From positions 1-61,215 of the forward strand of contig JAPLDU010000006.1 of the NCBI GenBank assembly GCA_026391255.1: a stretch of 61,215 nt of DNA, written 5' to 3'. Below the pieces are notes generated by a model. The model was not told where the DNA came from and searched no databases. It saw only the letters and a program-made list of their open reading frames with translations. Each line of letters opens with the position of its first letter. Position 1 is the first letter of the stretch. The translations under genes and the position numbers were made by a program. Of this stretch, positions 10,556 through 18,319 are shown piece by piece. This stretch comes from Bacteroidia bacterium (GTDB taxonomy: Bacteria > Bacteroidota > Bacteroidia > Bacteroidales > JAPLDU01).

Positions 10556-10909
10556 ATGAATATTGAATCTCTGAGGGAGTATTGCCTGTCAAAAATGGCT
10601 GTGTCTGAAGACTTTCCTTTTGATGAAACCACCCTTGTCTTTAAAGTTGGAGGAAAAATGTTTTTATTGACCGACCTCAGCGGGGATTTAAGCATCAGTG
10701 TGAAATGCGACCCTGAAATGGCCATCAGCCTGCGGGAACAATATCCTTCTGTAATACCGGCTTACCACATGAACAAAGCTCATTGGAATACCATTTATAT
10801 TGATGGTTCAGTTCCGGATAAGTTATTATTTGATTGGATAAATCATTCATACGACCTGGTCGTTTCGGGCTTACCTTTACGCATTAGAAAATCTCTGTTA
10901 TCCAAATAA
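10556..10909 (+). CDS. MmcQ/YjbR family protein
   Basis: A 117-residue single-domain protein of the MmcQ/YjbR family, a CyaY-like fold with proposed DNA binding and no settled function. Family features are the opening MNIESLREYCLSKMAVSEDFPF, a central KVGGKMFLLTDL strand pair, the KCDPEMAISLREQYPSV stretch and the PAYHMNKAHWNTIYIDG motif. Its length is normal and it is probably cytoplasmic. It has its own promoter and is followed after 63 bp by the FKBP genes, which have a candidate TACTTTTG -7 box (10920-10927), so it need not be co-transcribed with them. Confidence 0.85.
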   Translation: MNIESLREYCLSKMAVSEDFPFDETTLVFKVGGKMFLLTDLSGDLSISVKCDPEMAISLREQYPSVIPAYHMNKAHWNTIYIDGSVPDKLLFDWINHSYDLVVSGLPLRIRKSLLSK

Positions 10910-10972
10910 ATAATTATCGTACTTTTGCGTTTTTGCCAGTGAATTATTATTATTGAGTAATAATTAAGTCTT

Positions 10973-11839
10973 ATGAAAATTACAATCTCATATAAACTGA
11001 TAACTGTTGCTGTAATCTGTGTTCTTTTCGCCTGCAAAAATGCCGGTGATTTTAAGACTCACGAATCGGGACTGCAATATTTCTTTTTTAATCATAATGA
11101 TAAAGCTTCTAAACCTAAACAGGGTGATATACTTGTTTTGAAAATGGTTTATAAAACCGAATCAGGAGAAATAGTTTTTGATTCAAGGGAAATGAAAGGT
11201 TCATTTCGCATGCAACTAACTAAACCAAGTCATCCGGGAGGAAGCGTGGAAGATGGTTTATCACTATTAAACCTGGGCGATAGTATCCGGTTTATGGTAG
11301 ATGCACAGTCTTTTTTTGAAATAACCAAAAAACAAACATGCCCGCCAAATATCAAACCTGGGAGCAAACTTGTTTTCGATGTAAAACTGTTGGGAATACA
11401 ATCATACAACGATATTGAACAGGAAAGAATGGCTTCGTACCATGCTAATTATGATGATGAAATGAAGCTTTTGGCAGATTATTTAAAAAAAGCAAACATC
11501 ACTGTGAAGCCCACCGCATCAGGGTTGTATTATATTGAGACAAAAAAAGGAAAGGGAGCCAGGGCTGTACCGGGCAAAACCATAACAGTACATTATACAG
11601 GATCTTTTATTGATGGCCGGGTATTTGATTCTTCTTTAGAGCGCAATGAACCTTTCAGCTTTGAACTCGGTAAAGGCAGTGTAATCAAAGGATGGGATGA
11701 GGGTATTGCTATGATGTGTGAAGGAGGTAAGGCAACCCTTATTATACCATCACCATTAGCATACAAGGATAAGCAAACCGGACCTGTTGCTCCATTTTCG
11801 ACCTTGATTTTTGAAATCGAAATATTAAAAGTAAAATAA
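10973..11839 (+). CDS. FKBP-type peptidyl-prolyl isomerase lipoprotein (two FKBP domains)
   Basis: It catalyses proline cis-trans isomerisation in exported proteins. The 288-residue protein has a lipoprotein signal (VICVLFACKN, Cys21 as lipidation site), a diverged N-terminal FKBP-like domain at about 30-150 and a well-preserved one at about 170-288 (VHYTGSFIDGRVFDSS, VIKGWDEGIAMM, TLIFEIEIL). This layout resembles the GldI-like FKBP lipoproteins of Bacteroidota, but assignment to gliding is not proven. It lies 37 bp before a second FKBP gene, so they are likely one operon. A TACTTTTG box at 10920-10927 is a plausible -7 element without a clear -33. Confidence 0.88.
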   Translation: MKITISYKLITVAVICVLFACKNAGDFKTHESGLQYFFFNHNDKASKPKQGDILVLKMVYKTESGEIVFDSREMKGSFRMQLTKPSHPGGSVEDGLSLLNLGDSIRFMVDAQSFFEITKKQTCPPNIKPGSKLVFDVKLLGIQSYNDIEQERMASYHANYDDEMKLLADYLKKANITVKPTASGLYYIETKKGKGARAVPGKTITVHYTGSFIDGRVFDSSLERNEPFSFELGKGSVIKGWDEGIAMMCEGGKATLIIPSPLAYKDKQTGPVAPFSTLIFEIEILKVK

Positions 11840-11876
11840 TATATCTTTAAAATAAATAATTAATATTTAAAATGTT

Positions 11877-13064
11877 ATGAATAATATCAAACGTCATTTT
11901 TCAATTTTGCTTGTAGCTTTACTGCTCAATGGTATTTCAGTTAATGCCCAGAACCAGGATAAATATTCCGACTATCTGAAGACAAGTTCAGGTCTCAGAA
12001 TAAAAGTCACACAGCCCGGCAACGGACCTATGCCAAAGCAGGGAGACAAATGTGTTGTCAATTACACAGGCAAACTGGAAAATGATACTGTATTTGACAG
12101 TTCAATAAAAAGTGGAAAACCATTCAGTTTTGAAATTGGATCAGGCCAGGTAATCAAAGGATGGGACGAAGGAATCGCCTTACTGAGACAGGGAAGTAAG
12201 GCAACGCTGGTAATTCCTCCTGAACTAGGATACGGAAGCCATGCACAAGCTAAAATACCTGCCAATTCAATTTTGATTTTTGATGTTGAATTGCTTCAGG
12301 TTATTCCCGGTATTAAAATTGATCCTTTTGATGTGGCTGGAAAAGACACGGTAAAAACTTCGTCAGGTTTGAAATACATCGTATCGGCAAAAGGGAAAGG
12401 AGCTAAAGTTGAAAAGGGTAAAAATGTCCAGATAAATTACTCGGCTTATTTCATTGATGGTAAGATGTTTGATTCTTCTGTGAAAAAAGGACAACCGCTG
12501 AAATTTCCGGCCGGTACAGGGGCGATCTCTCTCAAAGGACTTGAAGAAGGAGTGATGCTGATGTCAGAAGGAGATAAAATCAGGTTTATTATTCCTCCGG
12601 AACTTGGCTTGCCTGCAAATCCTCAGCAAAAAGGAGGCCCCGGCGGACAGACACTCATCTTTGATGTTGAACTGCTAAAAGTTATGCCAGAAATAAAAAT
12701 AACCCCGTATGATATACAGGGAAAAGAGGTGAAAACAACAGCATCAGGATTAAAATATATTGAAGTTAAAAAATCCAACGGAAAATTAGCAGAATCGGGG
12801 AAAACTGTGGTTGTGCATTATACCGGTTACCTTGAAAATGGGAACATTTTCGATTCTTCGGTAAAACGTGATGAACCAATTAAATTCAAACTTGGTTCGG
12901 GCCAGGTTATCAAAGGATGGGAAGAAGGCATTGCCCTCATGGGCATAGGTGATAAATTCAGGTTTATCATCCCCGCATCTCTTGCATATGGTGATAAGGA
13001 AATGGGCCAGATTCCCGCAAATTCCACCCTGATTTTTGATGTTGAACTGGTAGATGTTCAATAA
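11877..13064 (+). CDS. Periplasmic triple-domain FKBP-type peptidyl-prolyl isomerase
   Basis: A 395-residue exported prolyl isomerase with a signal peptide (about 1-24, ending VNAQ) and three FKBP domains in tandem, at about 35-140, 160-270 and 285-395. Domains 1 and 3 keep the active-site pattern (VNYTGKLENDTVFDSS, VIKGWDEGIAL; VHYTGYLENGNIFDSS, VIKGWEEGIALM). Domain 2 is altered (INYSAYFIDGKMFDSS, LKGLEEGVMLM, a Gly-rich loop), so it may be weaker. It is probably co-transcribed with the preceding lipoprotein FKBP, and together they could fold T9SS or outer-membrane clients. The triple array, rather than one domain plus a dimerisation domain, is the unusual point. Confidence 0.88.
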   Translation: MNNIKRHFSILLVALLLNGISVNAQNQDKYSDYLKTSSGLRIKVTQPGNGPMPKQGDKCVVNYTGKLENDTVFDSSIKSGKPFSFEIGSGQVIKGWDEGIALLRQGSKATLVIPPELGYGSHAQAKIPANSILIFDVELLQVIPGIKIDPFDVAGKDTVKTSSGLKYIVSAKGKGAKVEKGKNVQINYSAYFIDGKMFDSSVKKGQPLKFPAGTGAISLKGLEEGVMLMSEGDKIRFIIPPELGLPANPQQKGGPGGQTLIFDVELLKVMPEIKITPYDIQGKEVKTTASGLKYIEVKKSNGKLAESGKTVVVHYTGYLENGNIFDSSVKRDEPIKFKLGSGQVIKGWEEGIALMGIGDKFRFIIPASLAYGDKEMGQIPANSTLIFDVELVDVQ

Positions 13065-13119
13065 ATCAATTGATTTCATGGGTGATTGCATTCATTTACT
13101 TTTAAATGGCAGAAGGTGA

Positions 13120-13782
13120 ATGACTAAGATCAGCCTGATAATAGTTGATGATCATCAATTAATTGCTGATGGTTTTGAAAGCCTTTTGACCGGTATAAGT
13201 GACATAGAACTGGTAGGAAGGCTTTCAGATCTTTCTGATTTGCTCCTGAATCTAAAGAAAATCCCGGCCCATATCATTTTAATAAATGTGTATCATTTAT
13301 CAGATACCGACTTTGAACTGATCAGGATCATCCATCAAAAATATCCCAAAATAAGAGTTCTTGCTTATACAATATCAATTGACGATACCGTCATTTTCAG
13401 GTTATTGCAGGCAGGTGTCAAGGGTATTCTGACTTCTGATTCATCACGTCAGCAATTACTTGAGGCTCTTTATTCCCTTCGTGGCGGCTATGATTATTTC
13501 AGCAACGCAATCAGCCATATTGTATTGAAACGCTTTGTCAATGGTTCATTCCCGGAAATTACCAGGGATACGACTGATGGAGTTAATCTAACCACCCGTG
13601 AAATTGAAATCCTGAAATTATTCAGCGAAAGCTACAGCAACCAGAAAATTGCCGCACGTCTGTTTATAAGTGTAAGGACGGTAGAAGCGCATAAAAACAA
13701 CATTATGCAGAAACTGAGATTGAAGACATATGTTGACCTGGTAAAATATGCCATCCGGAATAAATTGACGGAAGTTAACTGA
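13120..13782 (+). CDS. LuxR/NarL-type regulator with degenerate receiver domain
   Basis: A 220-residue protein with a CheY-like receiver (1-125) and a LuxR-type helix-turn-helix (about 150-215: LTTREIEILKLFSESYSNQKIA, split here as LTTREIEIL and IAARLFISVRTVEAHKNNI). The acidic pocket D10-D11 and Thr84 are kept. However, the usual phosphoacceptor Asp is Asn56 (IILINVYHLS), and the conserved Lys near the end of the receiver is Ser106 (KGILTSDSS). It therefore probably works without Asp phosphorylation. No histidine kinase lies nearby. It follows the FKBP genes by 55 bp and could share their transcript. DNA-binding residues look intact, so it is likely a functional transcription factor. Confidence 0.85.
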   Translation: MTKISLIIVDDHQLIADGFESLLTGISDIELVGRLSDLSDLLLNLKKIPAHIILINVYHLSDTDFELIRIIHQKYPKIRVLAYTISIDDTVIFRLLQAGVKGILTSDSSRQQLLEALYSLRGGYDYFSNAISHIVLKRFVNGSFPEITRDTTDGVNLTTREIEILKLFSESYSNQKIAARLFISVRTVEAHKNNIMQKLRLKTYVDLVKYAIRNKLTEVN

Positions 13783-13785
13783 AAA

Positions 13786-13875
13786 GGCAATAGGCATCAG
13801 GCAATAGGCAATAGGCAATAGTTGTTAATCAGTAAGCAATCGGTTATAGACTTACGACTTTGGACTTACGACTAT
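13786..13875. repeat. Heptamer arrays (CAATAGG; CTTACGA type) overlapping the dapF 3' end
   Basis: CAATAGG heptamers at about 13788-13820 are followed by TTACGACT-like units to about 13875. The last codons and the stop of dapF (13852) fall inside the second array. Confidence 0.75.
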
Positions 13876-14658
13876 CGACTGTTTGATTATTTCAAAATCT
13901 CCTTCAAAAACAAATATTGCAGGTCCTTCAAGGTATATAGTGTGATAACGATCACCGGTTTTTTCAAAACTTACCAGCAGATTCCCGCCAGGAGTAGATA
14001 TTTTTATTTTTTTTCCTGCTACCCGGCCTGATTTATGGCTGCAAATGGCCGCAGCAACTGCTCCGGTACCACAGGATAAGGTTTCATCTTCCACTCCTTT
14101 TTCATAAGTTCTAACGAAAAGAACGTCATTCCTGAGTTCGGCAAAATCAGCGTTGGTCCCCTCTGGTTGGAACTGCTTGTCGAACCTGATCCTTCGGCCT
14201 TCAGTAATGATATCAGTTACTTGAAGATTGTCCACGAATCTGACTACATGAGGATTTCCGGTGTTCAAAAAGTAGTCATTTTCTATGAACGATATGTGGT
14301 CAACATCGTTCATCCTGATGTTTATATGGTTTCCGTTTATGTTTGCAAAATGCACACCATCAGCGGCAATAAACCGGCAACTATCATGAATGATGCCCTG
14401 ATTTTCAGCATATGCCACCAGGCATCTGGCACCGTTACCACACATGGTGGCCATCAATCCATCTGAATTATAATACTCCATTTCGAAATCATAAATCTTA
14501 TGGTTCTTCAGTGTCATGAGCCCGTCAGCGCCAATACCAAAATGACGGTTGCACAATTGCCTGATGCATTCAGGATTAAGAATTGTATTGGATTCACGCA
14601 GGTCAATGATGATAAAATCATTTCCTGTACCCTGATATTTAAAGAAATGCTGTTTCAT
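13852..14658 (-). CDS. dapF: Diaminopimelate epimerase
   Basis: It converts LL- to meso-diaminopimelate, the last-but-one step to lysine and a building block of peptidoglycan; cytoplasmic and cofactor-independent. The two catalytic cysteines are Cys73 (MCGNGARC) and Cys196 (LSCGTGAVA), counted from the start at 14658 (MKQHFFKYQGTGNDF). That start was chosen over 14682 because the family begins there and the eight extra residues have no match. The length of 268 residues is normal. Its last few residues and stop codon come from a short repeat array, as for icd. It converges with the LuxR-type regulator. Confidence 0.93.
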   Translation of the reverse strand: MKQHFFKYQGTGNDFIIIDLRESNTILNPECIRQLCNRHFGIGADGLMTLKNHKIYDFEMEYYNSDGLMATMCGNGARCLVAYAENQGIIHDSCRFIAADGVHFANINGNHINIRMNDVDHISFIENDYFLNTGNPHVVRFVDNLQVTDIITEGRRIRFDKQFQPEGTNADFAELRNDVLFVRTYEKGVEDETLSCGTGAVAAAICSHKSGRVAGKKIKISTPGGNLLVSFEKTGDRYHTIYLEGPAIFVFEGDFEIIKQSIVVSPKS

Positions 14659-14814
14659 ATCGCGATGCAAATGTACTAACATTCGGTGCTTAAATCACAA
14701 AACTAACCAACATGTTGTTCGTTTATTTGTTGTTTTCAGATTCGTAATTTGTAATTCGTAAATCGTAATTTTTCCCAAAGAGCTTTTTTCAAAACTGAAA
14801 AATTTAGTATCTAA

Positions 14815-15005
14815 TTTCTGAAATCTTGACGTGTTTAGCAAAAAATTCCAAAAATCAAATCACAAAAAACAAATAATAAACAATATCTAAATTTCAAATA
14901 TGAAACAAACTATTTTGAATTTGTCATTTTGTTGATTGATATTAATTTGTTATTTGTATTTTGAGATTTGTGATTTCTAATTGTTTATGTCTCGTCCAGG
15001 TTGGG
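14815..15005. repeat. MITE-like element, family 2, copy 1 (about 190 bp)
   Basis: It begins TAGTATCTAATTTCTGAAAT and ends CTCGTCCAGGTTGG. Internally, AAATCACAAAAAACAAATAA and TTGTTATTTGTATTTTGAGA are rough inverted repeats, giving a long imperfect hairpin. A near-identical copy lies at 35092-35296 in the same orientation. It fills most of the 456-bp gap between dapF and the permease; a short CGTAATT heptamer run lies at about 14742-14770. Confidence 0.78.
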
Positions 15006-15114
15006 AATATTGTATGAATATTAATAAGATTAATGAATACCACAGTTTTACCTGCACATTAAATGCTCATGGGACAATAAAAATTTGGTCACTGCCGGTA
15101 TCATTTATTTTTCT

Positions 15115-16224
15115 ATGTTTGAAAGTCATATTGACCTGGTTCCCGTGATTACCTATTTTTTCAGAAAACTGTTGTACGGATTGCTGGTATTATTCGGTGT
15201 TGTTACCGTAATATTCCTCTTATTTCATGTATTACCAGGCGATCCGGCGAGGCTTATGCTTGGACAGCGATCGGACAGCGCTTCTGTAAACTCGATCAAC
15301 AGGGAGCTTGGCCTCAATAAATCGAAATGGCTGCAGTATCTGAAATATGTTGATGATTTGTCTTTTATTTCCATATATAACAAGTCCGACATAAACAGTT
15401 ATTTTTATTTTGACAAAGCCAGGTATACACGTTCAGCCAGCTTGTTCAATAGTTCAAAAGCCATAGTGGTATTAAAGTTTCCGTACCTGCGCAGGTCTTA
15501 CCAATCGGGGAAAAGCGTGTCTGCCATCATAGCTGAAACTTTACCAAATACTTTTATTCTTGCACTGACATCTATCCTGTTTGCCTCATTAATCGGTATT
15601 TTATGGGGCATCATAGCGGCTATCAGGCATGACAGCCTGTTTGACAAATTATCACTGGTGATTGCTTCATTAGGAATGTCCATTCCTTCTTTTTTTGCTG
15701 CTATATTATTTGCCTGGTTTTTTGCTTTTATCCTTGCAGGGTTTACCGGCCTGAATATGACTGGTAACCTGTTTGAAATGGATGAAGCAGGCAATGCCAG
15801 TCATCTTGTACTTAAAAACCTGATACTGCCTGCATTCACTCTTGGTATCCGCCCGTTATCCATTGTTTTGCAACTATCGCGCAATGCAATGCTCGATGTT
15901 CTTTCACAGGATTATATCCGGACTGCTAAGGCAAAAGGCTTACTATTCAGAAATATTATTTTCCATCATGCTTTAAAGAATTCCCTTAATCCCGTAATTA
16001 CTGCGATATCAGGTTGGTTCGCCTCACTAATGGCCGGTGTGGTATTTATTGAGTATATTTTTGGATGGAAAGGTCTTGGTTATGTCATTGTTGAAGCCCT
16101 GTCCCGTTATGATTTTCCCATAGTAATGGGTGCTGTGCTTACCATTTCCCTGATTTTTATCATAATAAACCTGATGGTTGACATCGTTTATGCTTTACTT
16201 GATCCGGCAGTCAGGCTTGAATAA
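15115..16224 (+). CDS. DppB/OppB-type ABC transporter permease (orphan)
   Basis: An inner-membrane permease of the dipeptide/oligopeptide family (binding-protein-dependent transport). It has the usual N-terminal membrane segment followed by the HVLPGDPARLMLG motif, a large periplasmic insert (about 65-145), and a C-terminal BPD-transport domain with the ATPase-contact loop QDYIRTAKAKGL. The ATG at 15115 was chosen; a TTG at 15085 would add ten residues. No DppC permease, ATPase or binding protein lies beside it, although these usually form an operon, so the partners must be elsewhere. Seven kilobases of unrelated housekeeping genes surround it. Length about 369 residues. Confidence 0.85.
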   Translation: MFESHIDLVPVITYFFRKLLYGLLVLFGVVTVIFLLFHVLPGDPARLMLGQRSDSASVNSINRELGLNKSKWLQYLKYVDDLSFISIYNKSDINSYFYFDKARYTRSASLFNSSKAIVVLKFPYLRRSYQSGKSVSAIIAETLPNTFILALTSILFASLIGILWGIIAAIRHDSLFDKLSLVIASLGMSIPSFFAAILFAWFFAFILAGFTGLNMTGNLFEMDEAGNASHLVLKNLILPAFTLGIRPLSIVLQLSRNAMLDVLSQDYIRTAKAKGLLFRNIIFHHALKNSLNPVITAISGWFASLMAGVVFIEYIFGWKGLGYVIVEALSRYDFPIVMGAVLTISLIFIIINLMVDIVYALLDPAVRLE

Positions 16225-16330
16225 TTGCTGAGTGATAATTTTATTTATTGTAGCTAAGTAGGAATATAGGCTATAGACTTTTAGACTGTGAGCAATAGGT
16301 TAATAAACCGTAGGTTTTTAATTTAAATAA

Positions 16331-16647
16331 AGTCTGTCAATAATATTCAATAATTTGATTAACGAATATCGATTAACGATTTTAGATTTTTGATGTTATC
16401 ATTAAATCAGATGATTACATTTACTTCATAAATCAGAAATCGTTAACTTAGCGAAGCGATCTCACGAACACCTATAAAATTAATATGTTTGTGAGTAACT
16501 TAGCGAAGCGATCTCACGAACACCTATAAAATTAATATGTTTGTGAGTAACTTAGCGAAGCGATCTCATGAACACCTTAAAAATAAAATATGTTGTGAGT
16601 AATCCTTGTTCTTAAATCAAAAAAGAATGACTTTAAAGACAAGCACT
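16331..16647. repeat. MITE-like element, family 1, copy 2, expanded by an internal tandem repeat
   Basis: It begins AGTCTGTCAATAATATTCAA and ends TGACTTTAAAGACAAGCACT, matching the copies at 8621 and 34221. It shares GATTAACGAATATCGATTAACG and the right part CCTTGTTCTTAAATCAA. It is about 317 bp rather than 140-146 bp because it contains the three-unit 52-bp array at 16447-16602. The 479-bp gap 16225-16703 holds nothing else recognisable. Confidence 0.8.
16447..16602. repeat. Three tandem 52-bp units inside the MITE-like element
   Basis: Units at 16447-16498, 16499-16550 and 16551-16602. The first two are identical, and the third differs at several positions. Each starts CTTAGCGAAGCGATCTCA and ends TTGTGAGTAA; CTCAC and GTGAG form inverted arms within a unit. 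There are no spacers, so it is not a CRISPR. Confidence 0.9.
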
Positions 16648-16703
16648 AAATAGCTAATTACCTATAATATAAGTACCTAACGTTCACTTTTTATTTATTC
16701 TGA

Positions 16704-17399
16704 ATGAAAGAAAGAAGGACTTTTGTTGTCAGTGATGTTCATGGAGCTTATAAAGCATTTATTCAATGCCTGCAAAGGGCTGATTTTGATTATTCAAATG
16801 ATGAACTGATATTTCTTGGTGATGCCTTTGACGGCTGGCCTGATATGGCTTTGTTTCTTGAAGAACTGACAAAAATTGAAAACCTGGTTTTTGTCCGGGG
16901 TAATCATGAAGAATTTGTTCTCGATTGGGTTGAAACAGCAATAATATCAAAAGATTGGCTTGCTAATAACGGACAAACTACACTGGCTTGTTTTCCTGAC
17001 GGGATACCGGGAAAGTATCTTGAAATGATCAGAAACTCACGGTTATATTACTTGTCAGATAACAGGTTGTTTGTTCATGCCTCTGTAATACCCGGTACCA
17101 GCCCTGAGAAAACCGGAAAGGAAGTATTATTGTGGGACAGAAGCCTGTTTTATAACGTTTTTCAGGGATTTGAAATGCAAAACAATACAAGAATATTTAA
17201 TTTTGACCAGGTTTTTATCGGGCACACTCCGTTAAATAAATTTGGCATTTTCCGCCCGGTAAATGCAGCAGGAGTGTGGCTCATGGATACAGGCGCCGGC
17301 TGGACAGGCTGTCTTTCAATGATGAACATTGACAGTTTTGAAGTGTTTGCCAGTGACATGGTTACCAGTCTGTATCCTGGTATCAGGGGCAGAATTTAA
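16704..17399 (+). CDS. Calcineurin-like metallophosphatase (PrpE / Ap4A-hydrolase type)
   Basis: A 231-residue cytoplasmic metallophosphoesterase related to bacterial Ser/Thr protein phosphatases and symmetrical Ap4A hydrolases. Metal-ligand motifs are visible in order: SDVHG (Asp11, His13), GDAFDGWPD (normally GDxxDRG; the Arg is replaced by Trp with a shifted Gly), RGNHEEF, the late HASV histidine and GHTPL. The substitution in the second motif may alter substrate choice. It ends 22 bp before tpiA, so the two are probably co-transcribed. The substrate (phosphoprotein or dinucleotide) cannot be told from sequence. Confidence 0.85.
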   Translation: MKERRTFVVSDVHGAYKAFIQCLQRADFDYSNDELIFLGDAFDGWPDMALFLEELTKIENLVFVRGNHEEFVLDWVETAIISKDWLANNGQTTLACFPDGIPGKYLEMIRNSRLYYLSDNRLFVHASVIPGTSPEKTGKEVLLWDRSLFYNVFQGFEMQNNTRIFNFDQVFIGHTPLNKFGIFRPVNAAGVWLMDTGAGWTGCLSMMNIDSFEVFASDMVTSLYPGIRGRI

Positions 17400-17421
17400 A
17401 TTGAATAATATTCAGACAAAC

Positions 17422-18180
17422 ATGAGAAAAAAAATTGTTGCCGGAAACTGGAAGATGAATAACGGAATTATAGAAGGGCTTGAGCTTGCAAGGTCGGTAG
17501 AACAAAGTATCGGATCACGCACAAACAATGGAGTAAAGGTGGTACTTGCCCCGCCATTTATTCATCTTCCGTTGATCAGCAAAATTATTGATCCGGGCAG
17601 AATAGCCCTGGCTGCACAGAATTGTGCTTCGGAAGCCAAAGGTGCTTTTACAGGTGAAGTATCTGCATTAATGATTAAATCGGCTGGCGCAGATTATGTG
17701 ATCATTGGCCATTCGGAACGCAGGACGTACTTTGGTGAAACAGACAGTGCCCTCCTGAGAAAAGTCAGACTCACTTTAGAAAATAATCTGATACCTATTT
17801 TCTGTATTGGTGAACACCTGTCTGATCGCCAGGCCGGACATCACTTCAGGCTGATCAGAGCACAACTGGAAAATTCCGTCTTTCATCTAAAGACTGAAGA
17901 ATTAAGCAAACTAGTGATCGCTTACGAACCGGTATGGGCTATCGGAACTGGCGTAAATGCCACACCGGAACAGGCACAGGAAATGCATTTCTACATCCGT
18001 TCACTCATATCAGAAAAATTTGATAAGATTATCGCTGACGACCTGTCTATACTTTATGGTGGAAGCTGTAAAGCATCCAATGCACGTGAATTGTTTGTCA
18101 ATCCTGATGTTGACGGTGGCCTGATCGGCGGTGCTTCACTCATTGCCTCTGAATTTGCCGATATCGTGTATTCATTCTGA
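17422..18180 (+). CDS. tpiA: Triosephosphate isomerase
   Basis: It interconverts dihydroxyacetone phosphate and glyceraldehyde 3-phosphate in glycolysis and gluconeogenesis. All active-site elements are present: Lys11 in GNWKMN, His97 in IIGHSERR, Glu169 in AYEPVWAIGTG and the phosphate-binding LYGGSC near the C-terminus. The start is the ATG at 17422 because the family begins MRKKIVAGNWK; a longer frame from 17329 overlaps the preceding gene and has no homology. 252 residues, normal length. It follows the metallophosphatase by 22 bp. Confidence 0.97.
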   Translation: MRKKIVAGNWKMNNGIIEGLELARSVEQSIGSRTNNGVKVVLAPPFIHLPLISKIIDPGRIALAAQNCASEAKGAFTGEVSALMIKSAGADYVIIGHSERRTYFGETDSALLRKVRLTLENNLIPIFCIGEHLSDRQAGHHFRLIRAQLENSVFHLKTEELSKLVIAYEPVWAIGTGVNATPEQAQEMHFYIRSLISEKFDKIIADDLSILYGGSCKASNARELFVNPDVDGGLIGGASLIASEFADIVYSF

Positions 18181-18213
18181 TTTTTACCTGATTTGCAATG
18201 TGTCATAATTGTT

Positions 18214-18318
18214 ATAAACGTCATGTGCGTCATGTGCGTCATGGGCGTCATGGGCGTCATGAGCGTCATGAGTCCTTATACCTGATACTCATAACTGATA
18301 ACTCATAACTCATAACTC
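18214..18318. repeat. Nonamer (CGTCATGNG) and heptamer (CTCATAA) arrays upstream of murB
   Basis: Six or more 9-bp units (18214-18272) are followed by 7-bp ACTCATA units that run to 18318. The murB ATG follows immediately, so its whole 5' region of 139 bp is largely repeat. Confidence 0.85.
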
Positions 18319-18319
18319 G

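Noticed and set aside
16447-16602. CRISPR array
   Set aside because: The 52-bp units are directly adjacent without spacers, there are only three, and no cas genes are present. The heptamer arrays fail for the same reason.
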